Shown: one piece after another, positions 1 through 6,814 of the stretch | Position numbering within the stretch: position 1 is the first letter of the stretch | Layout of the letters: each line of letters starts with the position of its first letter | Assembly: GCA_002772115.1 (NCBI GenBank) | Contig: PCRW01000074.1 | Span: 1 to 11,188, forward strand | DNA length: 11,188 bases | Direction: 5' to 3' | Source of the DNA: Candidatus Moranbacteria bacterium CG23_combo_of_CG06-09_8_20_14_all_35_22 | Lineage (GTDB): Bacteria; Patescibacteriota; Minisyncoccia; Moranbacterales; UBA2206 | Notes under the pieces: model-generated | Told to the model about the DNA's origin: nothing | The model's input: only the letters and a program-made list of their open reading frames with translations | The model's database searches: none | Program-made: the position numbers and the translations under genes

Positions 1-100
1 AATAATTCACCTTATGCAAAAAAATCGAAAGGGGATGATCAGCACCGAATTTTTTGGCGAGGCGGAGTTCGTCTTGAAATTGTTTTTTGTTGACACCGCC
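1..100 (-). pseudogene. 3' fragment of a GT2 glycosyltransferase (copy A)
   Basis: On the minus strand this stretch reads GGVNKKQFQDELRLAKKFGA, then DHPLSIFLHK. It matches the C-terminal part of the complete glycosyltransferase at 5928-6701 with few substitutions (for example GAD for GAG). An in-frame TAA at 104-106 closes the frame just upstream, so the rest of the gene (about 200 codons, including the catalytic domain) is missing. The sequence just upstream on the minus strand (about 101-134) resembles the promoter of the intact gene, so this looks like a gene with a large internal deletion and not a stray fragment. It continues off the left edge of the window. Copy A is clearly more diverged from the intact gene than copy B is, which suggests an older event. 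It cannot encode a working enzyme. Confidence 0.8.
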
Positions 101-105
101 ATTTT

Positions 106-134
106 ATAATAGCAAAGCTAAAATCAAATGGCAA
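106..134 (-). promoter_or_regulatory. Promoter retained upstream of glycosyltransferase remnant A
   Basis: On the minus strand TTGCCA (129-134) is followed by a 17-nt spacer and TATTAT (106-111), with TG one base before the -10 (extended -10). The same hexamers and spacing precede the intact glycosyltransferase at 6710-6738, and the spacers share TTTNATTTTA. It now points into a gene remnant. Whether it still drives a transcript cannot be told from sequence. Confidence 0.5.
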
Positions 135-165
135 ACTAGCAATTGTGCGATAAATATCCAAAAAA

Positions 166-194
166 GCACTATTTTGGGTATCGGGACTACCCAT
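166..194. repeat. Shared upstream element, copy 1
   Basis: The 29-nt stretch GCACTATTTTGG...GGGACTACCCAT recurs at 8313-8340 with a few substitutions and a one-base indel. Here it lies two bases before the -35 box of the ATPase pseudogene. On the minus strand it begins ATGGGTAGTCCC and opens a 51-codon frame (194 down to 39) starting MGSPDTQNSAFLDIY. The other copy also starts with ATG on the minus strand, but the one-base indel shifts its frame. It is either a regulatory element or the start of a decayed small gene. Confidence 0.5.
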
Positions 195-196
195 AA

Positions 197-225
197 TTGA
201 CAAATTTTGAGTATTATGCTAATAT
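197..225 (+). promoter_or_regulatory. Sigma70-type promoter of the DUF4143 ATPase pseudogene
   Basis: TTGACA (197-202), a 17-nt spacer and TAATAT (220-225), with TGC immediately before the -10 (extended -10). The predicted transcription start is about position 232, which gives a leader of about 25 nt to the ATG at 257. The -35 matches consensus exactly and the spacing is optimal, so the promoter looks functional even though the gene behind it is interrupted. Confidence 0.75.
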
Positions 226-256
226 TTAGCCATAAAATGTCTAATAGTAAAAATAT

Positions 257-1381
257 ATGAAAATTGCAAGAATCTACGATGAAATCGAAAAAATGCTTGA
301 ACCCAATCAAGTATTGGTTATTTATGGTCCTCGCTAAGTAGGAAAAACGACTTTAGTGAAGAATTTTCTAGCCCGCACTCAGCTTAAATGGCGCTATGAA
401 AATGGAGATAATACTCGCATTCAAGAATTGGGATCGGCTGATTTTGAAACGATAAAAGAATTTGCCAAAGGTTATGACGTTATCGCTTTCGATGAAGCTC
501 AGCGTATTCCTAATATAGGTATGGTGCTTAAAATAATTGTGGATAATATTCCCGGTATCCGTCTTATCGCTACTGGATCTTCATCTTTTGAACTAGCTGG
601 TCAAATAGGCGAACCCCTCACAGGCAGAAAACAAACTCTTTCACTTTTTCCAATTTCTCAACTTGAACTCAAAAAAACCTTGAACAATTTTGATCTAAGG
701 GAAAAGTTGGAACAACAATTAATTTATGGAAATTATCCCAAGGTAATGACTAGGGCGACCAACGATCTTAAGAGTAAAATGGCTGAAGAAATAGCTCATT
801 CCTATTTACTCAAGGATATTTTGGAATTAGAAAAAGTAAAAAGCTCAAAAATTCTCCTAGATCTTTTGCGTCTGCTTGCTTTCCAAATTGGGAATGAAGT
901 CTCACTTTCAGAACTTGCACAAAAGGTTGGTATTAACACGAAAACCGTGGCACGTTATCTCGATCTTTTTGAAAAATCATTTGTCCTTTTGAATGTACGT
1001 GGATATAGCGGAAATTTGTGCGATGAGATAACGCAAAAAAGCAAATATTATTTTTATGATAATGGTATTCGTAATGCCATCATTGCGAATTTTAATGAGT
1101 TGCCACTCAGAAATGACATCGGCGCTCTTTGGGAAAATTTTGTTTTTATGGAACGATTGAAAAAACGCTCCTATGAGGGTATATCTGCCAATGTTTATTT
1201 CTGGAGAACCTGGCAACAGCAAGAAGTTGATATTGTCGAAGAAAGAGAGGGAAAACTTTTTGGATATGAAATAAAATATTCCGATAAAAATGCTAAAACT
1301 CCATCTCAATGGAAGGAAAATTATCCGACTGCTTCTTTTGAAGTGATAACTAAGGAAAATTATCTTGATTTTGTAGCCTAA
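257..1381 (+). pseudogene. DUF4143-family AAA ATPase with a stop codon in Walker A
   Basis: From ATG 257 the frame reads MKIARIYDEIEKMLEP...VIYGPR, then TAA (335-337), then VGKTTL and an uninterrupted frame to 1381, 374 codons plus stop. Family members read GPRQVGKTT here, so a single C-to-T change of CAA to TAA explains the stop. The rest looks sound: Walker B VIAFDE (residues 75-80), sensor-like LIATGSSS (103-110), a winged-helix-like stretch near 213-245, and a DUF4143 C-terminal nuclease-fold signature FWRTW...VDIV...GYEIK (about 315-340). Total length is normal for AAA_14 + DUF4143 proteins. The only downstream in-frame start I see is GTG 356, which would remove the P-loop and therefore ATP binding. 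Such ATPases are common in multiple copies in these genomes and their role is poorly defined. Most likely a recent pseudogene; a sequencing error or suppressed stop is possible. Confidence 0.85.
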
Positions 1382-1563
1382 TAAGATAGCGATTGAAGTA
1401 AATTCAAGATTCGATAAATCCCCGTTATTTTATAATAATTAATTTTATGCAAAAAAATCGAAAGGGGATGACCAGCACCGAATTTTTTGGCCAAGCGAAG
1501 CTCATCTTGAAATTGTTTTTTGTTGACACCGCCACTCTTGCTGGTTGAATAATAGCGGAAATT
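1378..1563 (-). pseudogene. 3' fragment of a GT2 glycosyltransferase (copy B)
   Basis: The minus strand reads NFRYYSTSKSGGVNKKQFQ and continues through the C-terminus to a TAG at 1378-1380, 61 codons in all. The first 140 bp are almost identical to the intact glycosyltransferase (see repeat entries). After that the tail diverges (GIYRILNLLQSLSY, against IIYWFLNKIKL in the intact gene) but is still alignable, so B derives from a related and not identical gene. Upstream of codon 200 equivalent it jumps directly to promoter-like sequence, so the catalytic N-terminal 199 residues are missing. Its stop codon overlaps the convergent ATPase stop by two bases. It lies 31 bp beyond the end of the LIC_10190-type gene and may be transcribed as the tail of that operon. 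Confidence 0.8.
1424..1563 (-). repeat. 140-bp direct repeat, left copy (B)
   Basis: Aligned by eye with 5965-6104, offset 4541, the only difference is C at 1501 against T at 6042. Identity stops sharply on both sides: before 1424 the sequences are ccccg/tatag, and after 1563 copy B continues AAAATCAAATGAC while copy C continues with coding sequence TGCCAAATAG. Both copies are in the same orientation and flank a block with four complete genes. Confidence 0.95.
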
Positions 1564-1578
1564 AAAATCAAATGACAA
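1549..1578 (-). promoter_or_regulatory. Possible hybrid promoter created at the copy B deletion joint
   Basis: On the minus strand TTGTCA (1573-1578), an 18-nt spacer and TATTAT (1549-1554). The -35 half resembles the glycosyltransferase promoter region, but the TATTAT comes from the coding sequence for the Tyr-Tyr pair of the glycosyltransferase. The fit is suboptimal and there is no intact gene behind it. Reported only because the joint keeps promoter-like spacing. Confidence 0.25.
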
Positions 1579-1594
1579 AATCGTAAATTTGGAA

Positions 1595-3277
1595 TTATTC
1601 TTCAAAATAAAACATTCTTGGATTATTATTTTTATCAAAAATAATTTTTAAATTTTCATTAAAGTAAGGCGTTGATAACAGTGGTCCATCGGAGCACTGA
1701 TCTCCTTTTTTGGGGGTGCTAATAATTATTCCTTCTTTGGTTTTTCTTTCGATAAAGGTTATATCCTTAACCTTACTTGTATTACTTATTTCTTTTAAAC
1801 TGATATTATTTTGATACAAAAAAACCAAAAAAATAGCAAAACATATAAATTTTAAGAAGTATTTTATACTTTTTTCTTTGTCAATAAAATTATATATGCC
1901 ATAGCTTACCAATGTTCCAAAAAAAGAAAATAGATAGCCATAGCCAAATCGCGGGTCTGGTGCTGTGAAAAACCAAAATAAACAGCCTGATAGTGATAAA
2001 AAAGAGACGATTAAAAAAATATCCAAATCTCTTCTTTTTTTAAAGATAAAACAAAATAGTGCTATTAGAAATCCAAAAATGGCCATGCACACTAATATTT
2101 TATCATTAGTAATATTATTAAACCATGGGATTAGCCAATCCCAATTACCCAAAACATCATTTGGATTAAGACCGGGTTTTCTTGCCCAACTTCTTACCCA
2201 ATTAGCATTGCTGACGGCACTTTTTATTGGGACACTCCATTTTAAATTAACATAGCTGATAGCTGATGGAAAAGCTATGTAACCAGAAGAAACAAGGTTT
2301 CTTATTAGATAGGGCAATCCCATGATTAATAAGATAATAAAAGTAAAAATATATTGAATGTAATTTAAATTTTTAGGAATTATTTCTTTTGTTCTGGTCG
2401 ATATTTTTTTGAAAATAAAAAATAGAATAAGAATTAAAAAAAATCCTAGAAAATAGGGAATTGCTGATAATTTTATAGTGACGATATAAAAAGAAATTAT
2501 AAGTGAAATAAAAAGACAATCAGCATTTTTTGTTTCAAAAGATTTGATTAGTAAAAAAGTGACAAATAAAGTTAGTAACATAACGGGCACATCTGGATAC
2601 AAAGAAGAAGCAAGGCCTACGAGATAGTAGAACCAGGGGATGAATGTTGTTAGAGCAAAAGCAGTCGAGAAGTGTAATCTATTGTCTTTCATTATTCGTG
2701 ATAGAGTAGCAAAAATAAAAGTTCCATAGAAAAATGATACAATTGCATTTATAATGAAAAATGGTGAATTAGTAATGAGCCTTAGGGGATAAATAATTGA
2801 GGCATCGATAAACCAAGAACTATTAAATCCAAATCTGGTGTGGAGATTTGCAAGCCCAAATGGCAAGGCAAGATTTGAAATCCAATTAACCATAGGCAGA
2901 TGATATAGTAAAGTATCATAGCCTTTTAGATTCTTAAGGGATAATAGGCAACTATAAATAAATAAAAGAAAGAAAATTAAAAAATGCATCCAAGTATAAG
3001 AAGCGATTATATTTTTTCGATAGCTAATAAAAAGTATTATTCCCAAAAGTAAAATAACTAGTGAAAAATAATAATTTAGTGGAATGAAAAAATTAAATAT
3101 AGTTCCTATGATAGAAATTACTATTAAACCTAAAATTCCGTAATATAAAATTTTAAATTCAGGGGTTATTTCAAAATCCTCGAGATATCTTTTAATGAGA
3201 ACACTCACAAAACAACCAAAGCCCAAAAGTGCAATTACCCAAATTAAAAAAGAAAAAACTACAAATAGTTGAATCAT
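1595..3277 (-). CDS. LIC_10190-like multi-spanning membrane protein (probable GT-C type)
   Basis: A 560-residue, very hydrophobic protein with roughly a dozen predicted membrane segments spread over residues 1-490 and a short polar tail (about 495-560). The region GYDTLLYHLPMVNW (119-132) followed by GLANLHTRFGFNSSWF (141-156) resembles the conserved loop of LIC_10190-type membrane proteins. These resemble GT-C glycosyltransferases that use lipid-linked sugars at the outer face of the membrane. By family analogy it would transfer or assemble a sugar on a surface glycan; the substrate is unknown. It is the last intact gene of the minus-strand operon, 6 nt after the methyltransferase stop, and no Shine-Dalgarno sequence is visible before its ATG. 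Its sequence is extremely A+T-rich, much more so than the two promoter-proximal operon genes. Confidence 0.65.
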   Translation of the reverse strand: MIQLFVVFSFLIWVIALLGFGCFVSVLIKRYLEDFEITPEFKILYYGILGLIVISIIGTIFNFFIPLNYYFSLVILLLGIILFISYRKNIIASYTWMHFLIFFLLFIYSCLLSLKNLKGYDTLLYHLPMVNWISNLALPFGLANLHTRFGFNSSWFIDASIIYPLRLITNSPFFIINAIVSFFYGTFIFATLSRIMKDNRLHFSTAFALTTFIPWFYYLVGLASSLYPDVPVMLLTLFVTFLLIKSFETKNADCLFISLIISFYIVTIKLSAIPYFLGFFLILILFFIFKKISTRTKEIIPKNLNYIQYIFTFIILLIMGLPYLIRNLVSSGYIAFPSAISYVNLKWSVPIKSAVSNANWVRSWARKPGLNPNDVLGNWDWLIPWFNNITNDKILVCMAIFGFLIALFCFIFKKRRDLDIFLIVSFLSLSGCLFWFFTAPDPRFGYGYLFSFFGTLVSYGIYNFIDKEKSIKYFLKFICFAIFLVFLYQNNISLKEISNTSKVKDITFIERKTKEGIIISTPKKGDQCSDGPLLSTPYFNENLKIIFDKNNNPRMFYFEE

Positions 3278-3283
3278 AAAAAT

Positions 3284-3868
3284 TTATTTTTTAGCATATA
3301 AAAAATTGTTCATAAAAATTTGAAAATACTTATGTCTAATTTGTGAAAAGCCAACTTCTCGACACATATCCGAAAGTATTTTTTTATTGAAATAATTTTT
3401 ATGATCTCTTATCTCATTTTCACTGACAAGGTGTAATTTGAAGGATAAAAATTCCAAAACTGGCTTAGCATAAATACTTGGAGTTGTTAGCAGGAGTATT
3501 CCGCCTGGTTTCAAAACTCGAAATATTTCTTTGAATGCAAATTTTGGATCTTGCAAATGCTCAAGATTGGCTAGTGATATAACTACATCAAAAATATTAT
3601 CATCAAAAGGAAGCTTATTATTTAAATTATGTTCAGCTAAGGTGGTATTATTTAAATGGAGTTCCTTGTTGATTGAAATATCAAGACCAAAACAATGACA
3701 ATTTTTGTTAGATATTTTTCTTATAAAATTAGCATTGTATCCACAGCCTAAATCTAATATTTTTGAATTTTGGGGAATATGTTCAATTATTTTATTAAAT
3801 CTTAATGTGCTTAGGATGCCTTCCAGAAGCGGCTCTTTTTCTTCGCAATGTGCTTTTTTTCTGTTCAT
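3284..3868 (-). CDS. Class I SAM-dependent methyltransferase (Methyltransf_11 type)
   Basis: A 194-residue protein with the class I fold in order: motif I ILDLGCGYN (37-45), an acidic residue at the end of the second strand (GLDIS, D63), the post-motif region FDVVISLANLEHL (93-105), and RVLKPGGILLLTTPS (117-131). Cytoplasmic. Family members in polysaccharide clusters methylate sugars or lipid carriers, but the acceptor cannot be told from sequence. Its ATG follows the stop of the upstream gene with no gap (TAAATG on the minus strand), which implies translational coupling. It is short for the family but has all core motifs. Confidence 0.8.
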   Translation of the reverse strand: MNRKKAHCEEKEPLLEGILSTLRFNKIIEHIPQNSKILDLGCGYNANFIRKISNKNCHCFGLDISINKELHLNNTTLAEHNLNNKLPFDDNIFDVVISLANLEHLQDPKFAFKEIFRVLKPGGILLLTTPSIYAKPVLEFLSFKLHLVSENEIRDHKNYFNKKILSDMCREVGFSQIRHKYFQIFMNNFLYAKK

Positions 3869-4987
3869 TTATTTTTTCTTAAAAAATTCTAATTTATTAA
3901 ATACAAGTTTATCGTAACCAAAAAAATTCATCAGGATAACAAGCACTATTCCAATTACAACATTCAATCTATAATCCATACCATTTTTATCAAATAAATA
4001 AAAAGCCAAGATACGCACAATAATTGAAATTATTGATACAAAATAGAACATGAGTAATTTTTGAAAAATATCCATTCGAGACTTGAATTTATATCGCCAT
4101 GTTATAGTTGCATGTAAAATAAATGCTAAAAACAACCCAATAATAACACTAATTAGATTGGCAATATTTTTTAAATATTCCGTATTGAAAGATAAAAAAT
4201 CAACTAAAAAAATGATTATTAAAAATTGTGATAATGCAATTAACGCCCCGCTTATTGTGTATTTACAAAAATGAGAAAATCCGGATGTATTATACTTAAA
4301 AATACACCAAAAGGCTCGCAATCCGTCTTTCCAGCCAATTTTCTTCCCTTCATCGTAGGTTCTTCCATAATAAGATATTCCGACTTCATAAACTCTTATA
4401 TTTTTAGTTCTTGAGAGTTCTCCGATTTTAGCTGTAATTTCAGATTCAAAACCAAATCTATTTTCTTCGATATCAATTTGATCAAGTATGCTTTTTCTAA
4501 AAACCTTATAGCATGTTTCCATATCAGTTAAATTTAAATCAGAAAAAGCATTGGAAAGGAAGGTTAAAAACTTATTCATCATTGTATGCCAAAAATACAA
4601 AATACGATGAGAATCACCACCGACAAAACGAGAACCAAAAACTACATCTGCTTTATTATCTAGGATTGGTTTTAGTAATTTTGGATATTCACGAGGATCA
4701 TATTCTAGGTCAGCATCTTGGATAATTATAATATCTCCTGTAGTCTGTTTGAAGCCAGTATTGAGTGCTCCTCCTTTTCCAGTGTTTATCTTATGATAAA
4801 AAACCTTAATCTCATTATCATTGATATTTCTCAGTATGTCTCTCGTCCCATCTTTTGAGTGGTCATCTACTAAGACAATCTCTCTTTCTGCTATTTGTTC
4901 TGGTAATACTACGGATTTTACAATCTTGATAATTTCTAAAATAGTATTCTTTTCATTATAGACTGGAATAACAATTGATAATTTCAT
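3869..4987 (-). CDS. GtrB-GtrA fusion: polyprenyl-phosphate glycosyltransferase with C-terminal GtrA domain
   Basis: A 372-residue two-domain protein. Residues 1-230 are a GT2 domain of the dolichyl/undecaprenyl-phosphate sugar transferase type: SIVIPVYNE (4-12), LVDDHSKDGT (39-48), NTGKGGALNTGF (68-79), the metal-binding DAD in QDADLEYDP (90-98), and YYGRTYDEGKKIGWKDG (206-222). Residues about 237-370 carry four hydrophobic helices resembling GtrA (FCKYTISG, NLISVIIGLFLAFILH, TWRYKF). In the known split systems, GtrB charges the lipid carrier and GtrA is thought to flip the product across the membrane. The fusion would combine both steps. It lies 8 nt after the UDP-glucuronate decarboxylase and abuts the methyltransferase. 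The membrane acceptor and sugar are inferred only from family; UDP-xylose from the neighbouring gene is a reasonable guess. Confidence 0.82.
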   Translation of the reverse strand: MKLSIVIPVYNEKNTILEIIKIVKSVVLPEQIAEREIVLVDDHSKDGTRDILRNINDNEIKVFYHKINTGKGGALNTGFKQTTGDIIIIQDADLEYDPREYPKLLKPILDNKADVVFGSRFVGGDSHRILYFWHTMMNKFLTFLSNAFSDLNLTDMETCYKVFRKSILDQIDIEENRFGFESEITAKIGELSRTKNIRVYEVGISYYGRTYDEGKKIGWKDGLRAFWCIFKYNTSGFSHFCKYTISGALIALSQFLIIIFLVDFLSFNTEYLKNIANLISVIIGLFLAFILHATITWRYKFKSRMDIFQKLLMFYFVSIISIIVRILAFYLFDKNGMDYRLNVVIGIVLVILMNFFGYDKLVFNKLEFFKKK

Positions 4988-4995
4988 AAATTTAC

Positions 4996-5931
4996 TTATT
5001 TATTTAGATTTCTAAAATATTCTATTGTTTTTATTAAACCTTCTTCCAATTTTATTTTTGGCTCCCAATTCAATTCTTTTTTTGCTAAGGATATATCTGG
5101 CTTTCTTTTTCTTGGATCATCCTGAGGCAATTTTTTGAAAATTATTTTACTTTTACTTTCAGGAATCATTTCCAAAACTTTTTCTGCCAATTCTTTTATA
5201 GTAAATTCCACGGGATTGCCGAGATTAACAGGACCGACAAATCTCTTGGAGCTTTTCATCATCGCTAACATTCCACAAATCAAATCATCAACATATTGAA
5301 AACTGCGAGTTTGAGAACCATCGCCATAAATTGTGATATTCTTGTTATGCAAAGCCTGCATAATGAAATTTGAAACCACTCGTCCATCATTGGGATGCAT
5401 ATTGGGTCCATAGGTATTGAAAATGCGAATCACTTTGATATCAAGCTTGTGCTGGCGATGATAATCAAAGAAAAGTGTCTCGGCGCATCTTTTACCTTCA
5501 TCATAACAAGAGCGAATTCCAATTGGATTAACTCTGCCCCAATAATTTTCTGGCTGAGGATGCACTTCTGGGTCGCCATAAACTTCACTGGTTGAAGCTT
5601 GCAAAATCCTCGCTCTTGTTCGTTTAGCCAATCCCAACATGTTAATTGCACCGTGTACGGAGGTCTTTGTAGTTTGCACTGGATCAAATTGGTAATGAAT
5701 AGGTGAGGCAGGACAAGCTAAATTATATATCTGATCTACTTCCACATATAGTGGAAAAGTAATGTCATGACGCAAAAATTCAAACTTTTTATTCTCCGTC
5801 AACTCAAGAATATTATTCTTATTACCAGTGAATAAATTATCCACGCATAAGACTTCATGATCGTCTTTAAGCAATCTTTTGCATAAATGAGATCCGATAA
5901 ATCCTGCTCCGCCCGTTACTAATATTTTCAT
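4996..5931 (-). CDS. uxs: UDP-glucuronate decarboxylase (UDP-xylose synthase)
   Basis: A 311-residue extended short-chain dehydrogenase. It shows the NAD-binding GGAGFIGSH (7-15), an Asp at the end of the second strand (VDNLFTG, D31), YNLACPASPIHYQ (69-81), the TSEVYGDP catalytic segment (114-121), the YxxxK pair in RSCYDEGKR (Y143, K147), RIFNTYGPNM (169-178) and the substrate-binding GDGSQTRSFQYVDD (203-216). NLACPASP together with RSCYDEGKR is the usual signature of UXS enzymes, which convert UDP-glucuronate to UDP-xylose (EC 4.1.1.35). Cytoplasmic. Its ATG overlaps the upstream glycosyltransferase stop as ATGA, so translation is probably coupled. No UDP-glucose dehydrogenase is in the window, so the substrate must come from elsewhere. 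Confidence 0.88.
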   Translation of the reverse strand: MKILVTGGAGFIGSHLCKRLLKDDHEVLCVDNLFTGNKNNILELTENKKFEFLRHDITFPLYVEVDQIYNLACPASPIHYQFDPVQTTKTSVHGAINMLGLAKRTRARILQASTSEVYGDPEVHPQPENYWGRVNPIGIRSCYDEGKRCAETLFFDYHRQHKLDIKVIRIFNTYGPNMHPNDGRVVSNFIMQALHNKNITIYGDGSQTRSFQYVDDLICGMLAMMKSSKRFVGPVNLGNPVEFTIKELAEKVLEMIPESKSKIIFKKLPQDDPRKRKPDISLAKKELNWEPKIKLEEGLIKTIEYFRNLNK

Positions 5932-6701
5932 AATTTTATTTTATTTAAAAACCAATAAATTATAGTTATTTTATAATAATTAATTTTATGCAAAAAAATC
6001 GAAAGGGGATGACCAGCACCGAATTTTTTGGCCAAGCGAAGTTCATCTTGAAATTGTTTTTTGTTGACACCGCCACTCTTGCTGGTTGAATAATAGCGGA
6101 AATTTGCCAAATAGTCATCTATCAAACCAGCCGAGTAAAGTTTTCCCATTCTAAGCCAAAATTCATAATCCATACAATAATGCTCGTTTTCGTTCAAAAA
6201 ACCCAACTCGGCGTGAATTTCGCGCTTCCAGAAGACGGCAGGCTGGGAAATAAAATTCTCACTAAGTAATTTTGAATAACTATAATTTTTCAACAATAAA
6301 TTTTTATACCAAGTGATTGGTTTTCGAATTTCTTGATCAATCTCATTGATTATTTTGCATTTTCCGTATGCCCATTTAGCATCTTGATTTTTCTTGAAAT
6401 AATCGGCCACTTTTTGCAAAGTTTCTGGCTCGTAAGTATCATCAGAATTAATGTAAGCGACAATGTCGCCTGTGGCAATTTTCAAGCCTTTGTTAATTGC
6501 ATCGGATTGTCCGCGGTCTTTTTCACTTTTCCAAATAATGTGATCAGAATATTTTTTGAGAATTTCTACTGTACCATCAGTTGATCCGCCATCCATCACG
6601 ATATATTCCAAATCCGGATAATTTTGCGCCAACACACTTTGAATTGTTCGTTCAATAAACTCAGCTTGATTATATGACGGAGTGATGATGGAAATTTTCA
6701 T
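5928..6701 (-). CDS. GT2 family glycosyltransferase (WfgS-like)
   Basis: A 257-residue soluble or peripheral inverting GT-A glycosyltransferase. N-terminal SIITPSYNQAEFI (4-16), VMDGGSTDGT (35-44), the metal-binding NSDD (85-88), QPAVFW (153-158) and DYEFWLRM (178-185) place it in the WfgS-like branch of GT2. It probably adds one sugar to a lipid-linked repeat unit; sugar and acceptor are unknown. I chose ATG 6701 over the in-frame TTG at 6719 because the family starts at MKISIITPSYN and the TTG lies inside the promoter. It is the first gene of the operon. Codons 200-245 form the repeat found again at 1424-1563, and the gene is visibly richer in G+C than the LIC_10190-type gene downstream. 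Confidence 0.9.
   Translation of the reverse strand: MKISIITPSYNQAEFIERTIQSVLAQNYPDLEYIVMDGGSTDGTVEILKKYSDHIIWKSEKDRGQSDAINKGLKIATGDIVAYINSDDTYEPETLQKVADYFKKNQDAKWAYGKCKIINEIDQEIRKPITWYKNLLLKNYSYSKLLSENFISQPAVFWKREIHAELGFLNENEHYCMDYEFWLRMGKLYSAGLIDDYLANFRYYSTSKSGGVNKKQFQDELRLAKKFGAGHPLSIFLHKINYYKITIIYWFLNKIKL
5965..6104 (-). repeat. 140-bp direct repeat, right copy (C)
   Basis: This lies inside the 3' part of the intact glycosyltransferase, codons 200 to about 245. It is the partner of 1424-1563 (139 of 140 identical). Because silent third positions are also identical, the duplication or gene conversion must be recent. Confidence 0.95.
6085..6105. repeat. Imperfect short repeat, coding copy
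   Basis: The plus-strand sequence GTTGAATAATAGCGGAAATTT resembles GTTTTAATAATACCAAATTT at 6704-6723, which is the glycosyltransferase promoter. They share AATAATA and AAATTT cores and lie about 620 bp apart. A deletion between them gives the structure seen in copy B. Confidence 0.5.
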
Positions 6702-6709
6702 ATGTTTTA

Positions 6710-6738
6710 ATAATACCAAATTTAAAATGAAATGGCAA
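6710..6738 (-). promoter_or_regulatory. Promoter of the glycan operon, predicted near-leaderless
   Basis: On the minus strand TTGCCA (6733-6738), a 17-nt spacer and TATTAT (6710-6715), with an extended -10 TGG. One mismatch to consensus in each box. Only 8 nt separate the -10 from the ATG at 6701, so transcription should start within about three bases of the start codon, giving a leaderless or near-leaderless message. No Shine-Dalgarno sequence is present, which fits. The -35 lies 10 bp from the -35 of the divergent ATPase promoter. Confidence 0.65.
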
Positions 6739-6748
6739 AATTAGGTTA

Positions 6749-6777
6749 TTGACAATATAATGCAAGTACGGTATAAT
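6749..6777 (+). promoter_or_regulatory. Consensus sigma70-type promoter of the intact DUF4143 ATPase
   Basis: TTGACA (6749-6754), exactly 17 nt, then TATAAT (6772-6777): a perfect match in both hexamers and spacing. The predicted start is near 6784, giving a leader of about 31 nt to ATG 6815. It is divergent from the glycan operon promoter, so the two could influence each other. Confidence 0.85.
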
Positions 6778-6814
6778 CAAAATGCAATTTAATTATAGTC
6801 TAATTTAATCAAAT

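Noticed and set aside
104..310. Minus-strand 68-residue open frame
   Set aside because: It overlaps the ATPase start and both promoters, is a string of hydrophobic residues typical of A+T-rich antisense DNA, and has no recognisable domain.
335..337. TAA read as glutamine (alternative code)
   Set aside because: TAA ends several clearly bounded genes in the window, including 1379-1381 and 3869-3871, so recoding is not general.
5928..6719. Glycosyltransferase start at TTG 6719
   Set aside because: The extra residues MVLLKH lie in the promoter and are absent from the family start; ATG 6701 is better.
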